The notes: generated by a model not told the origin, from the letters alone. A stretch of DNA of 64,000 bases from Acidobacteriota bacterium (GCA_018268915.1 JAFDVQ010000003.1:62001-126000), one strand, 5' to 3'; positions 1 to 8,085 are shown, counted from the stretch's first letter. Translations and numbers: made by a program.

Positions 1-1
1 C

Positions 2-298
2 GATCAACTCATACAGATTCGCACGGTCGAGTGCACTGCCTGCATGGCATGCATCTCCGTGTGCCCGGCACAAGATGCGCTCCAATTTGCGCTTCCTCCG
101 CGAAAGGCGGCAACTGCAGCGGCACGGTGGCAGCTGCGTTCCCTTTCGCCACTTGCGATCAGCGCAGTGCTGGCCTACTTCTTCTTCGGAGTAGTGCTGC
201 TCGCACGCGCAACAAACCATTGGCAGACAAATCTTCCCGAGCAGGTATATATGCACCTGGTGCCTCGCGCGAACCAGCTGACCCATCCTGGGATGTAA
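2..298 (+). CDS. 4Fe-4S ferredoxin-type membrane protein, C-terminal part
   Basis: The gene enters from the left edge, so only its last 98 residues are visible. They open with a cluster-binding motif of the form CxxCxxCxxxCP (ECTACMACISVCP), the usual ligand set for one [4Fe-4S] cluster. A hydrophobic segment of about 20 residues (LAISAVLAYFFFGVVLLA) follows, then a short hydrophilic tail. This pattern of polyferredoxin plus a membrane helix fits NapH/CcoG/NosR-like electron-transfer proteins, but the diagnostic N-terminal part is missing. Its position beside hemerythrin, Crp/Fnr and RIC genes is compatible with a redox or nitrogen-oxide role, which is inference. Confidence 0.7.
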   Translation, partial: DQLIQIRTVECTACMACISVCPAQDALQFALPPRKAATAAARWQLRSLSPLAISAVLAYFFFGVVLLARATNHWQTNLPEQVYMHLVPRANQLTHPGM

Positions 299-329
299 GC
301 ATTCCGTCGCGCGAGATTCTTGCAAAGTG

Positions 330-366
330 AAGGGCGGATCTCCTACGAGATCCGCTCTTTCTTTTT
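330..366 (+). terminator. Rho-independent terminator
   Basis: A perfect 9-bp stem (GCGGATCTC at 334-342, GAGATCCGC at 347-355) closes a CTAC loop and is followed by TCTTTCTTTTT. It lies between the ferredoxin-type gene ending at 298 and the convergent hemerythrin gene ending at 375, so it probably stops the plus-strand transcript. Confidence 0.85.
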
Positions 367-374
367 GGGAAAAG

Positions 375-911
375 CTATTTGCGGCGTGCGCGAAACTCTT
401 CGCCAATCTGAGCTATGGATTCGCGATCAAGACTCGCGGCTGCCCGAGGAAACACAAGGTTCTCCTCGATGCGAATGTGGCCCTCGTATAGCTGCTTCAG
501 TCGCTCAGTTGCCGAACGCAGCTGCTGAAGCTCTTCAGTCTCCAGTGCTCTGCCTTCGAGCCAGCTAGAATACAACTGCTCCACAGCGACGTGTAGATTA
601 TCCGCATGGCGATGATCCGTCTCTAATGCCTCGATCTCTTTCAATGCGGTCGCGCTCCCCTGATCAGCGCGCATCCGCGGAAATAGCGATTCTTCCTCGT
701 CTGCCGTATGGCGCTGTCCACCAACCCTGAAATAGTTGAGCGCCGACTTCACCGCACCTGCTTCTTCTTCGGTCAATGGGCGGCCGGGGGCGCGGTCAAC
801 CACAAGGCAGAGCACATGCAGGAACTGCTCGATGCGGCGGTGGCAATCCTTGAGCATGCCAATTGGATCGTCGAATCCCGCGTCCGGCTTAGCGCCTATC
901 TGAATTCCCAT
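375..911 (-). CDS. Hemerythrin HHE domain protein
   Basis: A protein of 178 residues with the hemerythrin cation-binding pattern: an early His (DCHRRIEQF), HTADEEESLFPRM, DHRHAD and HIRIEENLVFPRA. These His and Glu residues are the expected ligands of a non-haem di-iron site that binds O2 or NO. The start is placed at 911 rather than the longer 950 because AAAGGACG lies about 7 nt upstream of that ATG. It is divergent from the Crp/Fnr gene and near a RIC-type di-iron protein, so it probably belongs to an oxygen or NO response. Target and ligand are inferred. Confidence 0.85.
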   Translation of the reverse strand: MGIQIGAKPDAGFDDPIGMLKDCHRRIEQFLHVLCLVVDRAPGRPLTEEEAGAVKSALNYFRVGGQRHTADEEESLFPRMRADQGSATALKEIEALETDHRHADNLHVAVEQLYSSWLEGRALETEELQQLRSATERLKQLYEGHIRIEENLVFPRAAASLDRESIAQIGEEFRARRK

Positions 912-1015
912 GCTCTCGTCCTTTCTCGATTTTAGATGTATCGCCGGCACAGCAGACTACTTCTCCATCTCACTCTGCGCGGCGGCAGTTCGCAGTGACC
1001 AAGGTCTCTAACTGC

Positions 1016-1021
1016 TAAAAT
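1016..1021 (+). promoter_or_regulatory. -10 box of a probable leaderless promoter
   Basis: TAAAAT ends only 6 nt before the GTG start at 1028 and there is no Shine-Dalgarno sequence. Transcription would begin at or next to the start codon. No good -35 box is visible. Confidence 0.45.
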
Positions 1022-1027
1022 CCCAGC

Positions 1028-1732
1028 GTGAGCACGCCACGGATCGATCTTGCCCAGGTACTCGCAAAGGCACCCTTACTGGCGGATCTTTCGCCTGCCG
1101 AACTGCAGCAACTCGCAGCCCGTACCGTTCGAAAGCTGTTCGTGTCCGGCGAATTGCTCTTCTCTGAAGGCGAGCCGTGCAACGGGCTGCATATCATCGC
1201 GCGTGGCAAAGTTCGTATTTTCAAGACTTCAGTAAATGGCCGCGAGCAGGTGCTTGCCCTGAACGGCCCGGGCGATACCGTAGCGGAACTCCCCGTCTTC
1301 GACGGCGGTCCATACCCCGCTTCTGCCAGCGCTACCGAAGATACTGAGATCGCTTTCGTATCGCGGCGCGACTTCCACGCCTATTGCCTCGAACACCCTG
1401 AAGTAGCGTTGAAGGTGCTCGCCCAGGTCGGAGCGCGCCTTCGCAGGCTTGTCGGCATCATCGAAGAACTATCCTTCACGACGATCCGGCAGCGCCTCAT
1501 TGCGACACTGTTAAAGCTCGCCCAATCCGAAGGCAGAAAGACAGATCAGGGAATCGAGTTTCAGCTCCCCTCCACCCACCAGGAGTTGGCAAGCCAACTC
1601 GGAACGGTGCGCGAACTGATTTCGCGAAACCTGATGCGTCTGCAGGCAGAGGGTCTCCTGGACGTCGATGCCAGGCACATCGTAGTCCGCGACATCAAAG
1701 GCCTCTCAGCCCAGCTCGAATCAGCCAGTTAG
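1028..1732 (+). CDS. Crp/Fnr family transcriptional regulator
   Basis: A 234-residue protein with an N-terminal cyclic-nucleotide-binding-type beta barrel (about residues 15-120, with GELLFSEGEPCNGLHIIARGKVRIF), a long dimerisation helix (EHPEVALKVLAQVGARLRRLV) and a C-terminal winged helix whose recognition helix is in HQELASQLGTVRELISRNLMRL. No N-terminal Cys cluster typical of FNR is present, so if it senses NO or redox it must use another chemistry, such as haem as in DNR. The start is GTG and lacks a ribosome-binding site; a -10 box sits 6 nt upstream. It lies between hemerythrin and RIC genes, its likely targets by position. Confidence 0.9.
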   Translation: MSTPRIDLAQVLAKAPLLADLSPAELQQLAARTVRKLFVSGELLFSEGEPCNGLHIIARGKVRIFKTSVNGREQVLALNGPGDTVAELPVFDGGPYPASASATEDTEIAFVSRRDFHAYCLEHPEVALKVLAQVGARLRRLVGIIEELSFTTIRQRLIATLLKLAQSEGRKTDQGIEFQLPSTHQELASQLGTVRELISRNLMRLQAEGLLDVDARHIVVRDIKGLSAQLESAS

Positions 1733-1808
1733 AGAGTTCCTTTGACGAGTGACATAAGTTACTGGCTTTGTTTTGGACTCTAGCTAATGTTGCAGGTGGA
1801 GAGCTCTC

Positions 1809-2537
1809 ATGGCCACTGCAACCCAGTCCATCCGTGAAATTGTCGCGTCCCAGGCTTCCGCCGCGTCTGTTCTGCAGCGCTTTGAGATCGACCTCTGTTC
1901 CACGGCCAATCAATCATTAACCGAGGCATGCTCAAATCTGCAACTATCTGTAGATCAGGTGCTCGACAAGCTTGCCGCAGCAGAAGCTGAGAGAAACGGC
2001 ACGCCACCTGTCGACCCCGCCTCCATGTCGCTCGAAAAGCTGGTGCAATACATCGTCAGGCGGCATCACCGGCTTGTGCGACAGGAACTCCCCAGGCTCG
2101 CGGCGCTGGCACACAAGATAGCCACAAAGCATGGCGAGCGCGGGCCACAACTGGCTGCCATCGACAAGCTTATGGACGAGTTACTGGGAGAGATGATGGC
2201 TCACATTGAGAAGGAAGAGAATGTCCTCTTCCCCTACGTCGTTCATCTCGATCAGGATCTCGGGCCAGCGCGGCCACCGGCGAGTGCGTGCTTCAGGCGA
2301 GTCTCGCAACCCGTGGCGATGATGATGAATGACCATGAGGCAGCTCAGCGAATCGTCGAAGAACTTCACCGCCTGACGAACGGATTCACGCCCCCCGAAT
2401 GGGCCTGCGCCACGCATATCTCTTTTCACACAGGACTGCGCGCGTTTGTGCGAGACCTCACGCAGCATATTCATCTTGAGGACGACATTCTATTCCCACG
2501 CGCGGTGGAACTCGAGGATTCAGTCTGCGCGGAATAG
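1809..2537 (+). CDS. ric: RIC-type iron-sulfur cluster repair di-iron protein (ScdA/YtfE-like)
   Basis: A 242-residue protein with two expected parts. Residues 1-60 carry the ScdA/DUF542 cysteine segment (FEIDLC and LTEAC). The rest is a hemerythrin-like bundle with RRHHRLVRQELPRL, HIEKEENVLFPY, NDHEAA and HIHLEDDILFPRA, the ligands of a di-iron centre. RIC proteins restore Fe-S clusters damaged by NO or peroxide. AGGTGGAG lies 7-8 nt before the ATG, so the start is well supported. It follows the Crp/Fnr gene by 76 nt in the same direction and probably forms one response unit with it. Confidence 0.9.
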   Translation: MATATQSIREIVASQASAASVLQRFEIDLCSTANQSLTEACSNLQLSVDQVLDKLAAAEAERNGTPPVDPASMSLEKLVQYIVRRHHRLVRQELPRLAALAHKIATKHGERGPQLAAIDKLMDELLGEMMAHIEKEENVLFPYVVHLDQDLGPARPPASACFRRVSQPVAMMMNDHEAAQRIVEELHRLTNGFTPPEWACATHISFHTGLRAFVRDLTQHIHLEDDILFPRAVELEDSVCAE

Positions 2538-2629
2538 CCGAGCTAGTCCGCCCCGTTTATTGCCAACTCGCATTCGGCCCATCGGGCGCGGGCTTGCGGA
2601 AGAGTGCTGTTCGTCGCACGTTAAGGGCG

Positions 2630-2635
2630 TAGAAT
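2630..2635 (+). promoter_or_regulatory. -10 box of a probable leaderless promoter
   Basis: TAGAAT lies 9 nt before the ATG at 2645. No ribosome-binding site is present in the spacer, so the transcript may be leaderless or nearly so. Confidence 0.4.
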
Positions 2636-2644
2636 CCTCTGCAA

Positions 2645-3310
2645 ATGAATTCTCGCATCGAAAGGATCCGTCAGCTTCTGGGCGAGTTGGAGGCTGAGAC
2701 AACCGCTCCACGCGGAGACCTCGGTTTCTCAGCGCTTGAACTGCCCGAGATCATTGGCGAGATCGTCGATGACCTGCAACCAATCTTGACCGCCTACGAT
2801 GCGGCGTTCTACTGGTTTCTGTTCCGCCACTCCATCGCAAAAGACGGCAATCCACAGATCCGCGTCAGCCGCAGCACGCTGCGTCGAGCAGTTGTGAAGT
2901 CTTCGTATACGGATGCGGCCGAGAACATGATCTCTTTTGGAAAGGTGCAGGACACGCTGCGCGCGCTTGAAGAGATCGGCGCGATTCAGAAGCTGGGCGA
3001 GCCGAATCGGCAAGGCACGCTCTATCGCGTGCTCATTCCAGACGAGATCGAGGCGTGCCGCAAGTTCCGTGCAGAGCGCATGGCCGAAGAGACGGAGCTC
3101 TTTCCGCTGTCAGATGACGGTTGGCACAAGAAACGGATGCAGGTCTTTGAGCGAGACGGATACAAGTGCCGGAAATGCGAGAAGCAGCTCACCCGCTTCA
3201 CAGCCACCGTCGACTACGTGAAGGCGCCGGAAGATGGCAGCGATGACAGCGCCGAGAATCTCATCACCACATGCGCCGAATGCAATACCCGCGGCCGGAC
3301 GAATCAGTAA
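2645..3310 (+). CDS. HNH-fold zinc protein with N-terminal winged-helix-like region
   Basis: A 221-residue protein. The first 130 residues are helical and resemble a replication-initiator or winged-helix module (FYWFLFRHSIAKDG, then TLRALEEIGAIQKLGE). The last 70 residues follow the HNH nuclease layout: RDGYKCRKCEKQL, a beta strand, NLITTCAECN. The paired CxxC motifs should bind zinc. The residue that is normally the catalytic His of HNH enzymes (consensus DH) reads DY here (TVDYVKAPEDG), so nuclease activity is doubtful and it may be a DNA-binding remnant of the fold. The ATG has no Shine-Dalgarno sequence; a -10 box lies 9 nt upstream. No partner gene is obvious. Confidence 0.7.
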   Translation: MNSRIERIRQLLGELEAETTAPRGDLGFSALELPEIIGEIVDDLQPILTAYDAAFYWFLFRHSIAKDGNPQIRVSRSTLRRAVVKSSYTDAAENMISFGKVQDTLRALEEIGAIQKLGEPNRQGTLYRVLIPDEIEACRKFRAERMAEETELFPLSDDGWHKKRMQVFERDGYKCRKCEKQLTRFTATVDYVKAPEDGSDDSAENLITTCAECNTRGRTNQ

Positions 3311-3333
3311 CTCAGGTCTTGAATCAGGAAGGA

Positions 3334-3804
3334 TCAGTGACGCTGGATCATGAGCGTACGCAGCGCATCTGCGTAGTGCTCCGGTAGCGCCTTGCGCTTG
3401 AGCTGATCGTCGCAGACGACGTGCACTGTGTCGCCTTCAGCTAGCAGTGTCGGCTCCGCGCCATCCGCCCCTTTTCGGAGGATCCGGTACGCGAATTTCA
3501 GGACTGATCCCCTCAGCATCGCAGGATGCGTCTCGATCAATATCTCGTCGTCATATCGCGCAGGTGAGCGATAGCGGCAGTTCGCCTCGACGACTGGAAG
3601 GATGCATTCATGCTCTTTTTCAAGCTGGCTGTATGCGAGCCCCAGCGATCGCAGCAGCTCCACGCGGCCGAGTTCGAACCAGACAAGATAGTTAGCGTAG
3701 TAAACGATGCCCATCTGGTCGGTCTCCGCATACCGCACCCGCACCTGATGAGTTGTCACCGGAATCTGCTGCACACTTTCCTTGCTGTTCTGATCACTGA
3801 TCAC
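3334..3804 (-). CDS. Acyl-CoA thioesterase, YbgC/FadM hot-dog family
   Basis: A 156-residue hot-dog fold protein with the 4-hydroxybenzoyl-CoA thioesterase signature YAETDQMGIVYYANYLVWFE, containing the catalytic Asp. The family hydrolyses short- or medium-chain acyl-CoA or acyl-ACP in the cytoplasm. It is the last gene of the minus-strand uppS-cdsA-dxr-rseP operon, 27 nt after rseP. The N-terminus is unclear: the annotated GTG at 3804 lies inside a heptameric repeat array, so the first residues (ISDQNS) are repeat-derived. A GTG near 3774 after AAGGA is an alternative. No ATG is available before the active site. Confidence 0.85.
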   Translation of the reverse strand: MISDQNSKESVQQIPVTTHQVRVRYAETDQMGIVYYANYLVWFELGRVELLRSLGLAYSQLEKEHECILPVVEANCRYRSPARYDDEILIETHPAMLRGSVLKFAYRILRKGADGAEPTLLAEGDTVHVVCDDQLKRKALPEHYADALRTLMIQRH

Positions 3805-3832
3805 TGACCCTTGAATACTGATCCCTGCTTTT
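3791..3832. repeat. Heptameric tandem repeat, TGATCNN class
   Basis: Six consecutive 7-bp units fill this stretch: TGATCAC twice, TGACCCT, TGAATAC, TGATCCC and TGCTTTT. The array covers the junction between rseP and the thioesterase gene: one end touches the rseP stop codon and the other contains the thioesterase GTG start. Confidence 0.85.
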
Positions 3833-5217
3833 TACGGCTTGAGGTGATTAAACATCTGCAGCTTGCTCACGTCGTTGAACATGATGAACGCGAAGAATGC
3901 GATCAACACCACGAAGGCCGCCTGATAGATACGCTCCTTCACGATGATGTTGATGTCGCGGCGCATGATGCTCTCCACTGCGAGCAGCAGAATCAATCCG
4001 CCATCGAGAATCGGAAACGGCAGGAGATTCAGAATGCCAAGATTCAAGCTGATGCTCGCTGCCAGTCCGAACTTGGCTGACCAGTACGGCTCTTTGACAG
4101 CCTGGCCGGCCGCGACCGCGATCCCCACAGGGCCCGACAGCTGCTTGACCGAAACCTTGTGCGTCAACACTTTCTTCAGCACGTTGACGATGAGCAGTGA
4201 ACTCGACGCGCAGAAATCCTTGGATTCGGTCACAGCGCTCGCAAAGCTCATTGGCTCGGGGCGCACCGCGAAATCATCCGGAATCGCACCCTGGAACCCG
4301 AGACGCCAGCCTCCATCCTGCTGATATGGCTGAACGGTGATCGGAGGCAGCGTTGCCCCATTGCGCTCGATCGACAGCGTCACCGGTTTGCCTTTGTCGA
4401 CCTCCTGCATGTAGTCGACCAGGGGCAGTACGGAATGGAAGGTGTGACCATCCACAGAGAGAATCTTGTCGCCCTTCTGCAGGCCGGCTCGCTGCACAGG
4501 CGAATCCGGGCTCACCTGCTCGATCTGGATTGGGCTTTGAGCATCCTGGATGAAGATGCCTGCCTTATCGAGGTCGTAGTGCTTCGGATCGATGTTAGTG
4601 GGGAGTTGAACCTTGGCCTGAATCGTCTCACCGTTCCGACTAACCACCAACGGCACCGACTGGCCTTTGTTATCGGCCGCGATATCGTAGAACGTCTGAT
4701 AATCCGGATTGGAGCGGGTGGCAAAGTTCGTGACCACATCACCTGGCTTCAGACCGGCCTGATCGGCGGCTGAACCGGGAGTGATCCATTCGATTTTGGT
4801 GGTCCGGATGTCAGGCACTTCGTGGATGAAGTTGAAGTAAATCAACATCAGCACAAAAGCCAATATGAAGTTGGAAACGGGCCCTGCAACGCCGATCAGC
4901 ATGCGCTGCCAGCGCGGATGGTTCATGAACGAGCCCGGATCGTTGTCGCCTCCGGGATTCTCAGGACCTGTACCGGTCTGGATGCCATCGGGCGTCTCGC
5001 CTGTCATCTTCACGAAGCCGCCAAGTGGAAGCAGGCAAACCTTGTAGTCCGTGTCTCCGTACTTGACGCCAAAGAGTCGTGGACCGAAGCCAACCGAGAA
5101 GGCCTCTACGCGAACTCCGCAAAGCTTGGCGACGATAAAGTGGCCAAATTCGTGGACCACAACCATCAAGCCGACAAGGACAATGAAAGCTACTGCGGAT
5201 ACGAAGAAATCATGCAT
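3832..5217 (-). CDS. rseP: RIP metalloprotease RseP (site-2 protease, M50)
   Basis: A 461-residue inner-membrane intramembrane protease. The zinc motif HEFGH is at residues 22-26 in the first membrane segment. Two PDZ domains follow (around 130-215, GSAADQAGLKPGDVV, and 225-300, PDSPVQRAGLQKGDKI). The second catalytic motif NLLPFPILDGG lies in a C-terminal membrane segment. RseP cleaves anti-sigma factors and leftover signal peptides. It lies 57 nt downstream of dxr, an arrangement common in bacteria. The stop codon abuts a heptameric repeat array. Confidence 0.95.
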   Translation of the reverse strand: MHDFFVSAVAFIVLVGLMVVVHEFGHFIVAKLCGVRVEAFSVGFGPRLFGVKYGDTDYKVCLLPLGGFVKMTGETPDGIQTGTGPENPGGDNDPGSFMNHPRWQRMLIGVAGPVSNFILAFVLMLIYFNFIHEVPDIRTTKIEWITPGSAADQAGLKPGDVVTNFATRSNPDYQTFYDIAADNKGQSVPLVVSRNGETIQAKVQLPTNIDPKHYDLDKAGIFIQDAQSPIQIEQVSPDSPVQRAGLQKGDKILSVDGHTFHSVLPLVDYMQEVDKGKPVTLSIERNGATLPPITVQPYQQDGGWRLGFQGAIPDDFAVRPEPMSFASAVTESKDFCASSSLLIVNVLKKVLTHKVSVKQLSGPVGIAVAAGQAVKEPYWSAKFGLAASISLNLGILNLLPFPILDGGLILLLAVESIMRRDINIIVKERIYQAAFVVLIAFFAFIMFNDVSKLQMFNHLKP

Positions 5218-5274
5218 AAATGTAAAGGTTCATACCTCTGAAGCGGCGCAATTCTGAGCGCTGCCGACTCGGAC

Positions 5275-6429
5275 TCAGGCAACGAGCGCGTGAGCCTTTT
5301 CCCGCGCTTCCCGGTCCGAGGCCAGCACCTCTGCGATGGTGGCGGGGTGCGACTCGGGGGTGGACGCAAGCACTTTTCCAATTGTACCTGCTATCTCAGT
5401 AAATGGGATTCGGCGGTCCAGGAAGGCCTCCACCGCCACTTCATCGGCCGCGTTAAGAGCGATGCAGTGGGCTCCGCCCCTCTCAGCAGCCTCATAGGCC
5501 AGCCGCAGACAGGGGAAGCGCTCGAAATCGGGCTCCTCGAAGTCAAGGTGCCGCAAGGCAGCCAGATCGAAGGTCAGGTTCGACGCGGGCCTCTCGGGAT
5601 ACGCCAGTGCGTACAGGATCGGCAACCTCATATCTGTCATCGAGATCTGCGCCAGAATCGATCCGTCCACGTACTCCACTAAGGAGTGCACCGTCGACTG
5701 CGGATGGATGGTAACGCGTACCTGGCTGGCTGGAACGTTAAAGAGCCGGCACGCTTCTATGATCTCCAGTCCCTTGTTCAGCATGGTTGCTGAGTCGATC
5801 GTGATCCGCCGCCCCATCACCCATGTCGGGTGCTTCAACGCCTGTTCGGGCGTGATGGCGGCAAATTCACTCAGCTGGGTCTTCCGGAATGGTCCACCCG
5901 AAGCGGTAAGCCAGATGAACTTGACCTCTTTGTGGTCGCCAACCCGCATGCACTGGTGCACCGCATTGTGCTCGCTATCGATCGGCAGAATCGGGACATT
6001 TCGCTCGCGGGCAGCTGCGGTCAATATCTCTCCAGCCGCGACCATGCATTCCTTGTTGGCGAGGCCCACCGGTTTCCCCGCCAGGATTGCCGCATGGGTA
6101 GCTTCGAGGCCCGCAACGCCGACAATGGCGGAAACGACAAAATCTGCCTCGGGATGCGTAGAACACGCGACAGTTCCCTCGCTGCCATAGACGACCTGCG
6201 TCCCCGAAATTCCAGCTTCATTCAGCCGCTTGCACAGTTGCGCCGCCAACTCTTCGCTAGACAGCGAGACGAGCTTGGGCCGCCAGCGCACTGCCTGCGC
6301 AAAAGCCTCGTCGACGTTACGGCCCGCAGCGAGGGTCGCTACCTGGTAGCGATCCGGAAACTGCTCGACGATGGAAAGGGTGCTCTGGCCGATGGATCCG
6401 GTAGAACCGAGAATGGCGAGGCGTTTCAA
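5275..6429 (-). CDS. dxr: 1-deoxy-D-xylulose 5-phosphate reductoisomerase
   Basis: A 384-residue enzyme of the MEP isoprenoid pathway that converts DXP to MEP with NADPH in the cytoplasm. The N-terminus has the nucleotide-binding loop ILGSTGSIGQSTL. The middle has the metal and substrate motifs PIDSEHNAVHQ and TASGGPFR, and MLNKGLEIIEACRLF lies in the catalytic region. Length matches the family. It sits in an operon with uppS and cdsA, so isoprenoid precursor supply, undecaprenyl phosphate synthesis and phospholipid synthesis are transcribed together. Confidence 0.97.
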   Translation of the reverse strand: MKRLAILGSTGSIGQSTLSIVEQFPDRYQVATLAAGRNVDEAFAQAVRWRPKLVSLSSEELAAQLCKRLNEAGISGTQVVYGSEGTVACSTHPEADFVVSAIVGVAGLEATHAAILAGKPVGLANKECMVAAGEILTAAARERNVPILPIDSEHNAVHQCMRVGDHKEVKFIWLTASGGPFRKTQLSEFAAITPEQALKHPTWVMGRRITIDSATMLNKGLEIIEACRLFNVPASQVRVTIHPQSTVHSLVEYVDGSILAQISMTDMRLPILYALAYPERPASNLTFDLAALRHLDFEEPDFERFPCLRLAYEAAERGGAHCIALNAADEVAVEAFLDRRIPFTEIAGTIGKVLASTPESHPATIAEVLASDREAREKAHALVA

Positions 6430-6472
6430 TTCTGTGGGTGGTCCTATTTCGTATGGCTCAATTTTACTTTAG

Positions 6473-7132
6473 TCAGGAATCCCCTCCCAAAGTCTTGCGC
6501 CGCGCCTGGAATTCCCGGTCGAACGCTTCGGCCTCCCGAACCAAGCGACTGAATACAAGCTTGTCGAACACTGTGACGTATTCAGGGACTGGCTTGTACG
6601 GAGTTTCCAACCACGAGAGAGATGGCCTAAACTCCACGCGCCGTGCGGGGTACTCCGCACCGGGATCGTCATGGGTAACAAAGAGACCGGGATCATCGGT
6701 GTATACAACCAAAGAGACTTCTCTGGCCACCCTCACGCGTGTTTGTTCCTCAGTCCCGGGCATGCCTTTGAAAATCTCGGGCTGCAACGGGTGCGCACGC
6801 ACTTTGGCTACGCTCGTAGCTCTCCGGGCGCGATGCTGATCCAGCAACTCAAAAAACTGATTGAACGCTTCCTCTTCGTTTGGGAATCGGTTGAGGATCA
6901 TATTCCGGTAGCCCGAAGTAGGCTCCAGATAATGCAGCCTGTACGCAACCCATTCGTGAAAGTCAGCTGGCAGCAACTCGAGAGGTTGGTCCCTGTGCAT
7001 GCTATAGCCATGGATGAAGTGATACAGGTAACTCAACGAGCGCTCGCCTAGAAACATGAGCGGCCTTTGTCGAATCTGTTCGAGAATGTTGCCTTCGATG
7101 ACTCGAGTCATATGGGCTTCGGTCGGAGACAT
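6473..7132 (-). CDS. Conserved-looking protein of unknown function
   Basis: A 219-residue soluble protein that I cannot assign. It begins with a compact motif of the form RPLMFLGERSLSYLYHFIHG, followed by WVAYRLHY and a helical stretch up to about residue 105. The second half (PEIFKGMPGTEE onward) is predicted to be more beta-rich, with an aromatic segment SLSWLETPYKPVPEYV. There is no signal peptide or membrane helix. The RPxMFLG start resembles small helical proteins of unknown role seen in many bacteria. It lies between cdsA (28 nt upstream) and dxr (43 nt downstream), inside an otherwise canonical envelope operon. That makes co-expression likely but does not show function. Confidence 0.6.
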   Translation of the reverse strand: MSPTEAHMTRVIEGNILEQIRQRPLMFLGERSLSYLYHFIHGYSMHRDQPLELLPADFHEWVAYRLHYLEPTSGYRNMILNRFPNEEEAFNQFFELLDQHRARRATSVAKVRAHPLQPEIFKGMPGTEEQTRVRVAREVSLVVYTDDPGLFVTHDDPGAEYPARRVEFRPSLSWLETPYKPVPEYVTVFDKLVFSRLVREAEAFDREFQARRKTLGGDS

Positions 7133-7160
7133 GATTGATCTAAGTTGTTGATTTTAAGAC

Positions 7161-7988
7161 TCAAAAGCGAGTGCGTATGACCTGAGCGTACCACAGCACC
7201 GGTGCCGCCAGCAGCAGCGCGTCGATGCGGTCGAGGATACCGCCGTGGCCCGGAAGCAGCGTGCCCGAATCCTTCACACCCGCCGAACGCTTCAACGCTG
7301 ACTCGGCCAGATCGCCGACCTGCGCCGCCACGTTCACAACCACCGCAAGCACCAGCCAGTACCACAGTGGCGCGTCGGAGTAGGAGAGCTTCACCGAATT
7401 CCACTGCGCAAGATACCTGCTCAGTGTGAGGAGGATAGCCGCCACCGCCATCGCACCCACAATTGATCCGATCGCGCCGGCCCATGTCTTGTTTGGGCTG
7501 AGATTCGGAGCCAGTTTACTTTTGCCGAATGCGCGCCCGGCGTACATGGCCACAGTGTCGCCGGCCCAGACGGTCAGGAACAAAAACGCCAAGAGAGACG
7601 GGCCATTGGTCGCCTCGCGCAACATGGGAATGGGCAGCAGAGTCATGCCGAGGTAGAAGAGCGCAAAGACTGAGGAGGTCGCATCCGCGAGAGCCCGCTC
7701 AACCGGAGATGCAAAGGTGCAATAGACAAGCAGCACGATGCAGAACAGACCAAAGATGGTCGCTGTCTCGTCTGGCCATTGATAGTTTCCCGCGAAGAGC
7801 AGCCCGATGGTTCCCAGCGTAAGCACTCTGGGCGGCTTGGCGCCGCGTTGTTCGGTAAGTGCCAGGAACTCCCACGCCGCCAGCATCGCTACACCAGCCA
7901 CCGCCGCGGTGATCAGCCACATGGGGCCGATAAACACCAGGACTAGGACCAGCGGTGCGAGGATGAGAGCGGTCAGGACTCGTTTCAT
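7161..7988 (-). CDS. cdsA: Phosphatidate cytidylyltransferase
   Basis: A 275-residue integral membrane enzyme that makes CDP-diacylglycerol from phosphatidate and CTP. It has seven or eight hydrophobic segments. The signature is in the C-terminal half: SPNKTWAGAIGS, then DSGTLLPGHGGILDRIDALL, which contains the conserved Asp residues that bind the metal and substrate. It follows uppS by 97 nt, the most common bacterial arrangement. Confidence 0.95.
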   Translation of the reverse strand: MKRVLTALILAPLVLVLVFIGPMWLITAAVAGVAMLAAWEFLALTEQRGAKPPRVLTLGTIGLLFAGNYQWPDETATIFGLFCIVLLVYCTFASPVERALADATSSVFALFYLGMTLLPIPMLREATNGPSLLAFLFLTVWAGDTVAMYAGRAFGKSKLAPNLSPNKTWAGAIGSIVGAMAVAAILLTLSRYLAQWNSVKLSYSDAPLWYWLVLAVVVNVAAQVGDLAESALKRSAGVKDSGTLLPGHGGILDRIDALLLAAPVLWYAQVIRTRF

Positions 7989-8085
7989 TCAGGGTTGAGA
8001 ATACACTGCCGGAGAGCAGCACCGGGGAGACAGAAATTCCAGCAATTATTCAACAAACTGCAGTGCAACGGGCCTGGATCGAAGC

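Noticed and set aside
1742..1757. Possible FNR/DNR-type palindrome before the RIC gene (TTGAC, GACAT)
   Set aside because: The two half-sites are not complementary, so it is not a Crp/Fnr operator by inspection.
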